64,000 bases of DNA from Paenibacillus sp. MBLB1832 (GCF_032271945.1 NZ_CP130319.1:124001-188000), one strand, 5' to 3'. Positions 8,066-17,037 are shown, counted from the stretch's first letter. Translations and numbers: made by a program. The notes: a model not told the origin generated them from the letters alone.

Positions 8066-10322
8066 GTGGTCCGAGGCGAATGCTACCGTTAAACTCACAG
8101 CAACAGATACTGGCAGCGGAGTGGCACATACATTCTACAGTCTAGACGGGACGAATTATGTAGAAGGAACGACTATTGATGTAAACAAAAATGGTGCAAA
8201 CCATATCTACTTCTACTCGGTGGATAAAGCGGGTAACGTAGAAGCTGTACAAACAATTGAAGTAAAAATGGACAAAACACCGCCAGTCACTCGCTCTAAT
8301 GCACCTGCCGAATGGTCCAAGGAAAATGTGACTGTAGAGCTAACAGCGACAGATGTAGGAAGCGGCGTAGCACACACATATTATGCCGTTAATGGAGCAG
8401 ACTTTGTGGAAGGCACATCCTTTTTGGTCGATAAAGAAGGAGTGAACCAAATCTCCTTCTACTCTGTAGATATCGCAGGAAATGTAGAGGAAGTCAAATC
8501 GGCAGCAGTCAAAATTGATAGAACACCACCAGTAACGGTGACTAACACGCCTTCGGAATGGTCGAAGGAAAGAGTGACTGTTGATTTATTAGCGACAGAC
8601 ACAGGAAGTGGCGTAGCACACACATACTATGCGGTGAATGGAGCAGACTTTACCGAAGGTACAACTCTCGTGGTTGACAAAGACGGAGTGAACCAAATTT
8701 CCTTCTACTCTGTGGATTTCGCGGGCAATGTAGAAGAACTCAAAACGAAAGAAGTCAAAATTGATAAAACACCACCAGTAACGGTTTCAAATGCGCCAAC
8801 GAAATGGTCGAAGGAAGCTGTGAATGTTGAGTTAACAGCGACAGACATAGGAACCGGCGTAGCACACACATATTATGCCGTTAATGGAGCAGACTTTGTC
8901 GAAGGCACATCCTTTTTGGTCGATAAAGAAGGAGTGAACCAAATCTCCTTCTACTCTGTAGATATCGCAGGAAATGTAGAGGAAGTCAAATCGGCAGCAG
9001 TCAAAATTGATAGAACACCACCAGTAACGGTGACTAACACGCCTTCGGAATGGTCGAAGGAAAGAGTGACTGTTGATTTATTAGCGACAGACACAGGAAG
9101 TGGCGTAGCACACACATACTATGCGGTGAATGGAGCAGACTTTACCGAAGGTACAACTCTCGTGGTTGACAAAGACGGAGTGAACCAAATTTCCTTCTAC
9201 TCTGTGGATTTCGCGGGCAATGTAGAAGAACTCAAAACGAAAGAAGTCAAAATTGATAAAACACCACCAGTAACGGTTTCAAATGCGCCAACGAAATGGT
9301 CGAAGGAAGCTGTGAATGTTGAGTTAACAGCGACAGACATAGGAAGCGGTGTAGCACACACATACTATGCGGTGAATGAAGCAGACTTCATCGAAGGGAC
9401 ATCCTTTGTGGTGGATAAAGAAGGAGTAAACCAAATCTCTTTCTACTCCGTTGATTTCGCAGGCAATGTAGAGGCAGTGAAAACGGCAGAAATCAAAATT
9501 GATAAAACACCACCAGTAACGATTTCAAATGCACCAACGGAATGGTCCAAGGATAAAGTAACTATTAAGCTAACAGCGACGGACACAGGAAGTGGTGTGG
9601 CAAAGACATTCTATGCCATTAACGGAGCAGACTATGTTGAAGGAACATCTTTCGTAGTAGATAAAGTGGGAATCAATAAAATTTCCTTCTACTCCGTAGA
9701 TAAAGCGGGTAACAAAGAGGCTGTTCAAACTGCAGAAGTAAAGATTGATAACACAGCACCAGTTGTTACAATGGATTTAGGCAACGAGCATAAATTAGGA
9801 GCATCGCTACCGCTAATCTATCTTGCAAAAGATGAACAATCAGGTATTGCTTTCGAGAAAATGGTTGTGAAAGGCCCTGATCAAGCTGAATTGATTATGC
9901 CTAATGGTGCAAACCTCCAACTAGTAAACCCTGGAACCTACACAATCACTGTTACCGTGACTAACAAAGCTGGATTAAGTACAACCATTGAAAGAAAGTT
10001 TGTCGTTTATGTACCGGCAACAATCGAGGTTACGCCAAAGGTTATTAAAGGAAATAGCGGCGTATTTACGGTTCGTGTTGAAATGCCGAATGGTTATAAA
10101 GCTGGAACAAGCAGCCAAGGTTTCGATTTGAACACAGCTACAATTAATGGTGTAAAAGCACTCACAAGCAACAACGGATATTACAACCAAGCGAAGCAAG
10201 GACAGTTCAAATTTGAACGCTCCGATTTCAATTGGACAACCACTAGTGTTACCCTAGAGTTCCGTTGTTACATGGACGGATACCTGTTTATTGGTCAAAA
10301 AACAGTGGAAGTGCAAAAGTAG
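8022..10322 (+). CDS. Giant repeat protein, C-terminal part (out of frame)
   Basis: This is the continuation of the preceding gene in the other frame, not an independent gene: it has no ribosome binding site, its TTG start lies within the previous coding frame, and its first residues complete an Ig-like repeat (APIT...EWS) begun upstream. It contains seven more Ig-like repeats of 82 residues resembling OmpL47-type domains, with PPVT, EWSK, TYYAVNG, FVEGTS and ISFYSVD-AGN motifs, then a divergent Ig-like domain from about 9760 and a unique C-terminal domain of about 110 residues ending in VEVQK. Two of the repeats are duplicated almost exactly at DNA level. Apart from the single-base shift the reading frame is intact, so the lesion is recent, programmed, or a sequencing error. 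Confidence 0.75.
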   Translation: MIETAPITSSVAPTEWSEANATVKLTATDTGSGVAHTFYSLDGTNYVEGTTIDVNKNGANHIYFYSVDKAGNVEAVQTIEVKMDKTPPVTRSNAPAEWSKENVTVELTATDVGSGVAHTYYAVNGADFVEGTSFLVDKEGVNQISFYSVDIAGNVEEVKSAAVKIDRTPPVTVTNTPSEWSKERVTVDLLATDTGSGVAHTYYAVNGADFTEGTTLVVDKDGVNQISFYSVDFAGNVEELKTKEVKIDKTPPVTVSNAPTKWSKEAVNVELTATDIGTGVAHTYYAVNGADFVEGTSFLVDKEGVNQISFYSVDIAGNVEEVKSAAVKIDRTPPVTVTNTPSEWSKERVTVDLLATDTGSGVAHTYYAVNGADFTEGTTLVVDKDGVNQISFYSVDFAGNVEELKTKEVKIDKTPPVTVSNAPTKWSKEAVNVELTATDIGSGVAHTYYAVNEADFIEGTSFVVDKEGVNQISFYSVDFAGNVEAVKTAEIKIDKTPPVTISNAPTEWSKDKVTIKLTATDTGSGVAKTFYAINGADYVEGTSFVVDKVGINKISFYSVDKAGNKEAVQTAEVKIDNTAPVVTMDLGNEHKLGASLPLIYLAKDEQSGIAFEKMVVKGPDQAELIMPNGANLQLVNPGTYTITVTVTNKAGLSTTIERKFVVYVPATIEVTPKVIKGNSGVFTVRVEMPNGYKAGTSSQGFDLNTATINGVKALTSNNGYYNQAKQGQFKFERSDFNWTTTSVTLEFRCYMDGYLFIGQKTVEVQK
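8364..9347 (+). repeat. 492-bp near-perfect tandem duplication within the repeat gene
   Basis: Copy A (8364-8855) and copy B (8856-9347) each encode two 82-residue Ig-like repeats. By eye I find only two base differences: G/C at about 8409 versus 8901 and C/G at 8854 versus 9346. Flanking repeats of the same family are much more divergent, so this copy pair arose by recent unequal recombination or slippage. Confidence 0.9.
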
Positions 10323-10357
10323 TGAGACCATAAAATGAGTTCAGAGTAAAATCTAAA

Positions 10358-10402
10358 AGCAATCTAAACACAGTTCACAGCTGGTTTGGATTGCTTTTTT
10401 TT
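10358..10402 (+). terminator. Intrinsic terminator of the giant repeat gene
   Basis: A 12-bp stem (AGCAATCTAAAC with GTTTGGATTGCT, one G-U pair) is followed by a run of nine T residues, 36 bases after the stop codon. Confidence 0.92.
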
Positions 10403-10483
10403 CGATGATCAATAACCTCGATTAATCATGTGCACAACTCATCTAAAACGAACCCACTGCCGATAGAAGCCTCTACAACACCC

Positions 10484-10578
10484 TGTGGACAATGTGCATA
10501 AAGTTGTGAATAACTTTGTTAATAATGTGTAAAAAAGCCCGTCACGACAAGATTCTACAAAATCCGCACTTATCCACC
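10484..10578. promoter_or_regulatory. Cluster of DnaA-box-like sequences upstream of csp
   Basis: Four 9-mers within 95 bases each differ by one base from the DnaA box TTATCCACA or its complement: TGTGGACAA (10484), TGTGCATAA (10493), TGTGAATAA (10505) and TTATCCACC (10570). They occupy the otherwise empty stretch between the giant repeat gene and csp. Single-mismatch boxes are common in AT-rich DNA, so the clustering is suggestive only. Confidence 0.4.
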
Positions 10579-10629
10579 ACTTGTATATACGTGAATTTTC
10601 TAAATATTCATTTTATTAAAAGTTAGAAA

Positions 10630-10659
10630 TTGACAGGACAAATAGATCGGTGGTATAGT
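10630..10659 (+). promoter_or_regulatory. Sigma-A promoter of csp
   Basis: A perfect -35 TTGACA (10630-10635) and a -10 TATAGT (10654-10659) are separated by 18 bases. Transcription would begin near 10666 and give a 5' untranslated leader of about 65 bases, in keeping with the structured leaders of cold-shock genes. Confidence 0.8.
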
Positions 10660-10730
10660 CAAAAAGAAAGGGCTTACATTTTTTTACTGACTCATTTTAT
10701 ATTTTTTAAAACGAAAGGATTGTGTACGTT

Positions 10731-10928
10731 ATGCAAGGTAAAGTGAAATGGTTTAACGCAGAAAAAGGATATGGTTTCATCGAGCGTGAAGATGGTGGGG
10801 ATGTGTTCGTACATTTCTCAGCAATTCAATCCGAAGGTTTCAAAACGCTGGACGAAGGTCAAGCTGTTGAATTTGACATCGTTGAAGGCGCACGCGGACC
10901 TCAAGCGGCTAACGTTAGCAGACTATAA
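10731..10928 (+). CDS. Cold-shock protein, CspA family
   Basis: A 65-residue single cold-shock domain that binds single-stranded nucleic acid and acts as an RNA chaperone. The RNP1 motif KGYGFI (residues 13-18) and the RNP2 motif VFVHFSAI (about 26-33) are intact, preceded by the usual GKVKWFN start. An in-frame GTG at 10722 exists, but the ATG at 10731 has AAAGGA at 11 bases and gives the canonical length. It has its own promoter and terminator, so it is monocistronic. The paralogue letter (cspB, C or D) cannot be assigned from sequence alone. Confidence 0.95.
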   Translation: MQGKVKWFNAEKGYGFIEREDGGDVFVHFSAIQSEGFKTLDEGQAVEFDIVEGARGPQAANVSRL

Positions 10929-10972
10929 TCATCGGGCACAGCCTGTGCCGATCGCATACACCTAGCAAGAGG

Positions 10973-11003
10973 CACCCTGGGAAATATTCTGGGGTGTTTT
11001 TTT
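10973..11003 (+). terminator. Intrinsic terminator of csp
   Basis: An 8-bp stem (CACCCTGG with CTGGGGTG, including G-U pairs), an 8-base loop and seven T residues, 45 bases after the csp stop codon. Confidence 0.85.
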
Positions 11004-11028
11004 GTATAAATTTTTAAGATCGGTATTT

Positions 11029-11055
11029 AAAGGAATTATGAAGATGAGGTGGAAT
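11029..11055 (+). promoter_or_regulatory. Sigma-H-like promoter of hpf
   Basis: AAAGGAATT (11029-11037) matches the sigma-H -35 consensus RNAGGAWWW and GTGGAAT (11049-11055) matches the -10 consensus RNNGAAT, with an 11-base spacer. In Bacillus subtilis the orthologue yvyD is known to be transcribed by sigma-H and sigma-B. A TATAAT at 11060-11065 could also serve a sigma-A promoter, although I find no convincing -35 for it. Confidence 0.6.
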
Positions 11056-11091
11056 GTAGTATAATGTAAGAAGGAAGGGAGATGTTTAACT

Positions 11092-11643
11092 ATGGATATT
11101 AGCATTCGCGGAGAACACCTTGAAGTTACTGAAGCCCTCGGAGATTACGTCGAGAAGAAATTGAATCGACTTGAGAGGTACTTTGAAACTCCCCTTACAT
11201 CAGATGTACAAGTAAAGCTAAGTGTGGTTAAAGGTCTTCAAGCCATTGAGGTAAGCATTCCCCTAACAGGCGTGCTGCTAAGAGCTGAGGAACGCAACAA
11301 TGACATGTACGCATCCATTGATTTGGTTGTGGACAAACTGGAGCGCCAAATTCGCAAGCACAAAACGAAAACGAACCGTAAAATTCGCCAAGACGGCGGC
11401 AAGCGCGATCTATTCAAAGTGGAAGTGGCGGCAGCAGCGTCCTATGTGGATGAGGAAGAAGACTTCGAACTCGTTCGCAACAAGCGCTTCGATCTGAAGC
11501 CGATGGATGTGGAGGAAGCAATCCTTCAAATGAATATGGTCGGTCACAACTTCTTCGTTTTCTCGAACATGGACACAGACACGGTGAACGTGGTGTACAG
11601 ACGGGATGACGGCAAGTACGGTTTGATCGAACCAGCTATGTAG
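11092..11643 (+). CDS. hpf: Ribosome hibernation promoting factor, long form
   Basis: HPF dimerises 70S ribosomes into inactive 100S particles in stationary phase. The 183-residue length is that of the long form found in Firmicutes: an N-terminal ribosome-binding domain (about 1-100, opening MDISIRGEHLEVT), a linker, and a C-terminal dimerisation domain (about 125-183) with FDLKPMDVEEAILQM and the closing YRRDDGKYGLIEP. GGAAGGGAG lies 9 bases before the ATG. It sits between csp and secA, each with its own terminator, the same neighbourhood as yvyD in Bacillus. Confidence 0.96.
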   Translation: MDISIRGEHLEVTEALGDYVEKKLNRLERYFETPLTSDVQVKLSVVKGLQAIEVSIPLTGVLLRAEERNNDMYASIDLVVDKLERQIRKHKTKTNRKIRQDGGKRDLFKVEVAAAASYVDEEEDFELVRNKRFDLKPMDVEEAILQMNMVGHNFFVFSNMDTDTVNVVYRRDDGKYGLIEPAM

Positions 11644-11722
11644 CCTCTACCAAATTACAAGCACTGTGAGCATATCATGACCAGGTCTAATCATAAATAT
11701 TCCTATACAAAATGGTAAAATG

Positions 11723-11757
11723 AGCTTAATTCGATTCGTCGAATTAAGCTTTTTTTC
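11723..11757 (+). terminator. Intrinsic terminator of hpf
   Basis: A perfect 12-bp stem (AGCTTAATTCGA with its complement at 11739-11750), a TTCG loop and a run of seven T residues. Confidence 0.95.
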
Positions 11758-11889
11758 CTTTTCAAAAAGCTGCCCCCCAAATGCAAGCATGCATGTAAGT
11801 CCTGTCGATATTTCATACTAAGAAATACAGGGTTGCATGGTAGATAAGTCCTGTTTTTATCAGATAAACAAGGAAGAGACAGGCGTTTG

Positions 11890-11919
11890 TTGCGACAAGA
11901 CTGTCATCAGTGGTACAAT
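11890..11919 (+). promoter_or_regulatory. Candidate sigma-A promoter of secA
   Basis: TTGCGA (11890-11895) and TACAAT (11914-11919), 18-base spacer, located 35 bases before the secA start. The rest of the 310-base hpf-secA gap holds the hpf terminator and no visible gene. Confidence 0.55.
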
Positions 11920-11954
11920 TTAAGGATACGAACGCAAGGGAAAGGGGTTCACCG

Positions 11955-14474
11955 ATGCTAGGACTAGTGAAGAAAATTTTTGGTGATTCCAATGAACGGG
12001 AGATTAAACGGATGCTCAAGGCCGTTGATTACATCAACGAGCTCGAAGCTGGCATTAAGCCGCTGTCCGATGACGAGTTAAGAGGGAAGACAACGGAGTT
12101 CAGAGAGCGCCTGGAGAAAGGTGAGGAAATCGATGATTTGCTGCCTGAGGCGTTTGCTGTTGTTCGAGAAGCAGCATGGCGTGTGCTCGGCAAGCGTCAC
12201 TATGATGTTCAACTCATCGGGGGTATGGTGCTGCACGAAGGCCGTATCGCGGAGATGCGCACAGGGGAAGGGAAAACGCTAGTTGGGACGCTTCCTGTTT
12301 ATTTGAACGCTTTGCTTGGTAAAGGCGTGCATGTGGTTACCGTAAATGATTACTTGGCACAGCGGGATAGTGCCGAGATGGGTCAAATTTATCAATTCCT
12401 CGGCCTAACGGTTGGGGTAAACTTACACGATTTGTCTCACGAAGAGAAGCAAGCGGCTTACGCTTGTGATATTACATATGGAACGAATAATGAATACGGC
12501 TTTGACTATCTGCGTGACAACATGGTGCTATACAAAGAGCAGATGGTTCAACGTCCGCTGTACTATGCCGTAATCGATGAGGTTGACTCCATTCTAGTCG
12601 ATGAGGCCAGAACGCCTTTGATTATTTCTGGACAAGCTGCCAAGTCTACCGATATGTATTTCACGGCTGACCGTTTTGTGTCGAAGCTGACAGAGGAAGA
12701 AGATTACACGATTGATATCAAAGTCCGCGCAGTTGCGTTGACGGAAGAAGGAGTGGCGAAGGCGGAGCGAGCTTTCGGCATCGAGAATTTATTTGATCAT
12801 CAGAATGTCAATATCAACCACCACATCACACAAGCGCTCAAAGCGCGTTTCATCATGAAACGTGACGTGGACTACGTTGTTCAAGAAGAAGAAGTCATGA
12901 TCGTTGACGAATTTACGGGTCGTATCATGACAGGCCGTCGTTATAGTGATGGGCTGCATCAAGCGATTGAGGCCAAAGAGCAATTGAAAGTTCAGAATGA
13001 GAGCATGACACTCGCAACGATTACGTTCCAGAACTATTTCCGGATGTACCGCAAGCTGGCGGGGATGACGGGGACGGCGAAGACGGAAGAAGAAGAGTTG
13101 AAGAAAATCTACGGTCTGGATGTTATTATCGTCCCGACGAACCGTCCAATGATTCGTAAGGATCTGCCGGATGTTGTGTATAAATCGGAAAATGGTAAAT
13201 TCAGAGCCGTTGTTGAGCAAATTGTGGAGCGCCACAAGTTAAATCAACCCGTGCTTGTTGGTACGGTATCGATCGAGAATTCCGAGCGCCTGTCTGAGAT
13301 GCTGAAGAAAAAAGGCATTCAACACAAGGTTCTTAATGCTAAGTACCATGCGGAAGAAGCGGAAATCGTTTCTCGTGCGGGACAGCCGGGGGCCGTTACG
13401 ATCGCAACGAATATGGCGGGTCGTGGTACGGACATTATGTTGGGTGAAGGCGTACACGATATTGGCGGCTTGCATATCATAGGTACAGAACGTCATGAGA
13501 GCAGACGGATCGATAACCAGCTCCGCGGTCGTGCGGGTCGTCAAGGGGATCCAGGTTCCTCCCAGTTCTACCTCTCCCTAGAGGATGAATTGATGAAACG
13601 TTTTGGCGCTGAAAATATTATGGCCATGATGGATCGTCTCGGAATGGAAGAAGATCAGCCGATCGAGAGTAAATTGATCTCGCGTGCGGTTGAATCTGCC
13701 CAGAAGCGTGTTGAGGGTAACAACTTTGACGTGCGTAAAGTGGTCCTGCAATATGACGATGTTATGAATCAACAACGTGAAATTATTTATAAACAGCGCC
13801 GTGAGCTGCTGGAGTCTGAGAATATCCGCGAAGTCATCGAGGGTATGATCGCAGCAGTGGTGGAGCGCGTTGTGAAAGTACACTGTCCGGAAGAGCAAAT
13901 TCCAGAAGAGTGGGAACTGCTTGAAGTTGCGAATTTCGTCAACAACAATTTGCTGCATGACGACGCTCAGATCTCTGAGCAAGATATCTGGGGCAAAGAG
14001 CAAGACGAGATCATTGAGCACATTAATGCGCTTGTGAGGAAGCGTTACGATGAGCGTGAAGCGGAAATTAGTCCAGAATTCATGCGTGAATTTGAGAAGG
14101 TTGTTGCGCTTCGCGCCGTAGATAGCAAATGGATGGATCATATCGATGCGATGGATCAATTGCGTCAAGGTATCCACCTTCGCGCTTACGGCGGTACAGA
14201 TCCACTTCGTGAGTACCAATTCGAAGGCTTCGAGATGTTCCAAGAAATGATCGAAAGCATTCGTGAAGAAGTGGCAATGTATGTCATGAAAGCACACGTA
14301 CAGAGCAATCTGGAGCGCCAAGCGGTAGCTGAGGGTCAAGCGGTCGATACGAAAAACGAAGCGGGCGGCAAGAAACCACTTGTGCGCAGCGATGAGCAGC
14401 GCATTGGACGCAACGACGCATGCCCTTGCGGCAGCGGGAAGAAGTTCAAGCAGTGCCATGGACAAGGGATGTAA
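11955..14474 (+). CDS. secA: Preprotein translocase ATPase SecA
   Basis: SecA is the ATPase motor that drives preproteins through the SecYEG channel. The 839-residue protein has Walker A TGEGKT (residues 103-108), a DEVD Walker B box, the arginine-finger region [17 protein letters not shown], and a C-terminal zinc-binding SEC-C motif [14 protein letters not shown] (about 824-837). The reading frame could be extended 15 codons upstream, but AAAGGGG lies 9 bases before the ATG at 11955, which gives the canonical [10 protein letters not shown] start. prfB follows 68 bases downstream without a visible terminator, so the two are probably cotranscribed as in Bacillus. Confidence 0.98.
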   Translation: MLGLVKKIFGDSNEREIKRMLKAVDYINELEAGIKPLSDDELRGKTTEFRERLEKGEEIDDLLPEAFAVVREAAWRVLGKRHYDVQLIGGMVLHEGRIAEMRTGEGKTLVGTLPVYLNALLGKGVHVVTVNDYLAQRDSAEMGQIYQFLGLTVGVNLHDLSHEEKQAAYACDITYGTNNEYGFDYLRDNMVLYKEQMVQRPLYYAVIDEVDSILVDEARTPLIISGQAAKSTDMYFTADRFVSKLTEEEDYTIDIKVRAVALTEEGVAKAERAFGIENLFDHQNVNINHHITQALKARFIMKRDVDYVVQEEEVMIVDEFTGRIMTGRRYSDGLHQAIEAKEQLKVQNESMTLATITFQNYFRMYRKLAGMTGTAKTEEEELKKIYGLDVIIVPTNRPMIRKDLPDVVYKSENGKFRAVVEQIVERHKLNQPVLVGTVSIENSERLSEMLKKKGIQHKVLNAKYHAEEAEIVSRAGQPGAVTIATNMAGRGTDIMLGEGVHDIGGLHIIGTERHESRRIDNQLRGRAGRQGDPGSSQFYLSLEDELMKRFGAENIMAMMDRLGMEEDQPIESKLISRAVESAQKRVEGNNFDVRKVVLQYDDVMNQQREIIYKQRRELLESENIREVIEGMIAAVVERVVKVHCPEEQIPEEWELLEVANFVNNNLLHDDAQISEQDIWGKEQDEIIEHINALVRKRYDEREAEISPEFMREFEKVVALRAVDSKWMDHIDAMDQLRQGIHLRAYGGTDPLREYQFEGFEMFQEMIESIREEVAMYVMKAHVQSNLERQAVAEGQAVDTKNEAGGKKPLVRSDEQRIGRNDACPCGSGKKFKQCHGQGM

Positions 14475-14542
14475 GCCTTTTGTAAGCAAAGCAACCTGAG
14501 TCTACCTGCAAGCCTGCAAGATGAATAAATGAGGTGTAAGAC

Positions 14543-15656
14543 ATGCTGGAACCAGAAGTAAAACAAGACCTAAGAGAAACAGCGAAGCGACTAACCGAAT
14601 TACGGGGGTCTCTTTGACTTAGATCATAAGCTAGAAGCAATTGCAGATTTTGAGGAAAAAATGGGCGCACCGGACTTCTGGGACGATAACGAACGTGCCC
14701 AGAAGACCATCGCGGACCTCAACGCCATCAAGAGTGTCGTTGAGCAGTTCCAGGGCTTCTCGAACGAGTTTGATGACTTGCAGGTCATGGTGGAGCTCGA
14801 GGAGGAGGAAAGCGATGCGGGTCTCGTGAAAGACATCGAGACTGGCATCAAAGCTTTGATCAAGAAGCTCGAATCCTTCGAGCTTGGCCTCTTGCTCAAT
14901 CAGCCGTACGACAGGCTGAACGCGATCCTCGAGCTGCATCCAGGCGCTGGCGGCACCGAGTCGCAGGACTGGGCCGAGATGCTGCTGCGCATGTACCGCC
15001 GCTGGGCGGAGAAGCGGGGCTACAAAGTCGAGGTGCTCGACTATTTGCCTGGCGACGAAGCCGGCGTGAAGAGTGTCACGCTGCAGATCACTGGCTTCAA
15101 CGCCTACGGCTATTTGAAGGCAGAGAAGGGCGTGCACCGGCTCGTGCGCATCTCGCCGTTCGACGCCTCTGGCCGTCGCCACACCTCCTTCGCGTCGTGT
15201 GATGTGATGCCAGAGATCGAAGACGACACCGACGTAGGCGAGATTCGCTCGGAGGATCTCAAGATCGATACGTACCGCGCAAGCGGCGCGGGCGGTCAAC
15301 ATATTAACACCACGGACTCGGCTGTGCGGATTACGCACATTCCGACAGGTGTGGTGGTGAGCTGTCAGCAAGAGCGCTCGCAGATCAAGAACCGCGAGAA
15401 AGCGATGAAGATGCTGCGCTCCAAGCTCTACGAGCGGAAGATCGAAGAGCAGATGAAACAGCTGGCCGAGATTCGCGGCGAGCAGTCGGATATTGCGTGG
15501 GGCAGTCAGATTCGTTCTTACGTGTTCCATCCGTACAGCATGGTGAAAGATCACCGAACGTCCGCCGAGACGGGGAACGTTGGCGCGGTCATGGACGGCG
15601 ATCTCGATACGTTCATCGATGCGTATTTGCGTCATCAGATTCGGAAGCCAGAGTAA
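14543..15656 (+). CDS. prfB: Peptide chain release factor 2, with programmed +1 frameshift
   Basis: RF2 releases peptides at UGA and UAA codons. The gene is read in two frames: ATG at 14543, 24 codons to CTT, then an in-frame UGA at 14615-14617. Skipping T14615 gives GAC-TTA-GAT and the rest of the protein, 370 residues in total. The site has the classical elements: an internal GGGGG Shine-Dalgarno-like stretch at 14604, CTT-TGA-C. The main body carries the SPF stop-codon recognition tripeptide (RISPFDASG) and the catalytic GGQ (ASGAGGQH). This is autoregulation by RF2 level, not a mutation. A start at 14661 would remove the N-terminal helices and is wrong. Confidence 0.96.
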
Positions 15657-15694
15657 CGAGCGAAGTTTATGCATGTATAGTGTAATAATCGTCG

Positions 15695-15724
15695 ATCCTA
15701 CACCTAAGGGGTGTAGGATTTTTC
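15695..15724 (+). terminator. Intrinsic terminator of secA-prfB
   Basis: A 10-bp stem (ATCCTACACC with GGTGTAGGAT), a 5-base loop and five T residues, 38 bases after prfB. Confidence 0.9.
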
Positions 15725-15748
15725 ATTGTCATCCAAGGGGGAACATCA

Positions 15749-16618
15749 ATGTCCAGAAGAGAACCGCGGCTGCGGATTGGAAGTCCGGCCCACACCGCCT
15801 TTGAATATGTGTTAATGCTAGTGGGCTCGCTGATCATGGCGGCTAGCTTTAATAGCTTTTTGAACCCGAACCAGATCGCTACGGGCGGCGTGTCAGGGAT
15901 TTCTACCATTTTGCAGGAAGTAACGGGACTGAAACCAGCGTACACGCAGTGGGCGCTTAACATCCCAATTTTATTGCTCGCCATATGGCTAGTGGGCAAA
16001 AAATTCGGGGTTAAAGCTGTTGTCGGTTCGATCATTTTTCCGTTCTGCGTACTCGCGACTAGTCATCTCGGTGTGCCCACGCATAATCCGCTGCTAGCGG
16101 CTGTGTATGGGGGGATCGGCGTCGGTCTAGGCTTGGGAATTGTATTTAAGGGACGAGGTTCCACAGGCGGATTAGGGCTGGCAGCACAAATTTTACATAA
16201 ATATTCAGGCTTAAGCTTAGGTTTTTCGGTTGCCATTTTCGATGGTGTAGTCATTATTAGCTCTGCGCTGGTGTTCACACCGGAGAATGCGCTCTATGGA
16301 ATGATCGGCTTATTCGTCACCACGAAAACGATCGATATCGTGCAAATTGGCTTCAACTACGCGAAAGTAGCTTTTATTATCTCGGATCACACGGATGCCA
16401 TTCGTAAAGCGATTTTGTATGACTTGGATCGAGGATTGACTGAGCTGAGCGGTGCTGGCGGGTTTACCGGGGAATCGCGGACAGTCATGATGGTCGTCGT
16501 GAAACAGAATGAAGTTAGTCGGTTGAAAACACTGGTGCAAGCGGTTGATCCGCAGGCTTTTGTCATTTTGAGCGAAACGAATGAGGTATTGGGCGAAGGC
16601 TTTAAGCGTCACGCATAA
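15749..16618 (+). CDS. YitT/YvjA-family integral membrane protein (DUF161 + DUF2179)
   Basis: A 289-residue membrane protein of unknown biochemical function. The first 200 residues form about five to six hydrophobic helices with Gly-rich segments and FLNPNQIATGGVSG near residue 36, the family signature of DUF161 proteins; the last 80 residues form the soluble DUF2179 domain (residues about 205-289). AAGGGGG lies 8 bases before the ATG. Its position after prfB matches yvjA in Bacillus subtilis. Flanked by terminators on both sides, it appears monocistronic. Confidence 0.88.
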   Translation: MSRREPRLRIGSPAHTAFEYVLMLVGSLIMAASFNSFLNPNQIATGGVSGISTILQEVTGLKPAYTQWALNIPILLLAIWLVGKKFGVKAVVGSIIFPFCVLATSHLGVPTHNPLLAAVYGGIGVGLGLGIVFKGRGSTGGLGLAAQILHKYSGLSLGFSVAIFDGVVIISSALVFTPENALYGMIGLFVTTKTIDIVQIGFNYAKVAFIISDHTDAIRKAILYDLDRGLTELSGAGGFTGESRTVMMVVVKQNEVSRLKTLVQAVDPQAFVILSETNEVLGEGFKRHA

Positions 16619-16629
16619 GGAAATTGTGA

Positions 16630-16664
16630 AAAACCATGGGGATAACGTTGCCTCGTGGTTTTTT
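16630..16664 (+). terminator. Intrinsic terminator of the YitT-family gene
   Basis: AAAACCA (16630-16636) pairs with TGGTTTT (16656-16662), with partial extension of the stem by G-C and G-U pairs, followed by T residues. Confidence 0.75.
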
Positions 16665-16668
16665 GGTT

Positions 16669-16717
16669 TGTGGATAAGTTGTTGGTATTTTGTGTATAAC
16701 ATCTATGTTTATCCACA
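16669..16717. promoter_or_regulatory. DnaA-box cluster with two perfect boxes
   Basis: TGTGGATAA (16669-16677) and TTATCCACA (16709-16717) are perfect DnaA boxes in opposite orientation, flanking the one-mismatch box TGTGTATAA (16691-16699). The two outer boxes extend to a 10-base inverted repeat. Weaker matches occur at 16748 and 16789. They lie in the 450-base gap before the arginine operon, which holds no other visible gene. Confidence 0.6.
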
Positions 16718-17001
16718 ACATGGGAGTAAAAATGTGTACAAGATGAGTTATCTAACAGAATTTGCCTTTTTGCCTGAGAGTTTGGGATAATGGATAAGTT
16801 GGATGGATTGCAGGGATGGATCTTCACTTGTAGATACGATTTTATGCACGACAAACGTAAATTTCATGCATAATGTGTATATGACCGCTAGTAGTCAGAC
16901 TATTCAGACATTGCAACAGGAAGCTGATTTCCATAAGCGAAAGCCTTGAAATGACTTGCTGTATCGTAAATTTAACCGCGCAAAAAGCGCGAAAAAATTC
17001 A

Positions 17002-17030
17002 TTGTATTATGATGTATACGAATGTATAAT
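17002..17030 (+). promoter_or_regulatory. Candidate promoter of the arginine operon
   Basis: A consensus -10 TATAAT (17025-17030) with a weak -35 TTGTAT (17002-17007) at 17 bases. A weak -35 is usual for regulated promoters. Confidence 0.5.
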
Positions 17031-17037
17031 AATACAT
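17022..17037. promoter_or_regulatory. Candidate ArgR/AhrC operator overlapping the argC -10
   Basis: ATGTAT-AATA-ATACAT is a perfect 6-bp inverted repeat with an AT-only centre and lies on the -10 hexamer of argC. Its 16-18-bp palindromic form resembles ARG boxes, although the arms are not the textbook TGAAT/ATTCA. The assignment to ArgR is by position before an arg operon. Confidence 0.4.

Noticed and set aside
2993-9760. CRISPR or satellite array
   Set aside because: Repeats are in frame, 82-88 codons long and encode FN3/Ig domains.
8022-10322. Independent gene starting at TTG 8022
   Set aside because: No ribosome binding site, starts inside another frame, and the first residues complete a repeat begun upstream; it is the frameshifted continuation.
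13578-14489. 303-residue minus-strand ORF
   Set aside because: Lies wholly within secA and has no matching signals; shadow of codon usage. The same applies to the 347-residue ORF at 14631-15674 within prfB.
14661-15656. prfB starting at 14661, or prfB as a pseudogene because of the UGA at 14615
   Set aside because: The CTT-TGA-C slip site with internal Shine-Dalgarno-like stretch is the known programmed frameshift, so the gene starts at 14543 and is intact.
16581-16790. 69-residue ORF after the YitT-family gene
   Set aside because: Overlaps the YitT-family gene end, its terminator and the DnaA-box cluster; no ribosome binding site.
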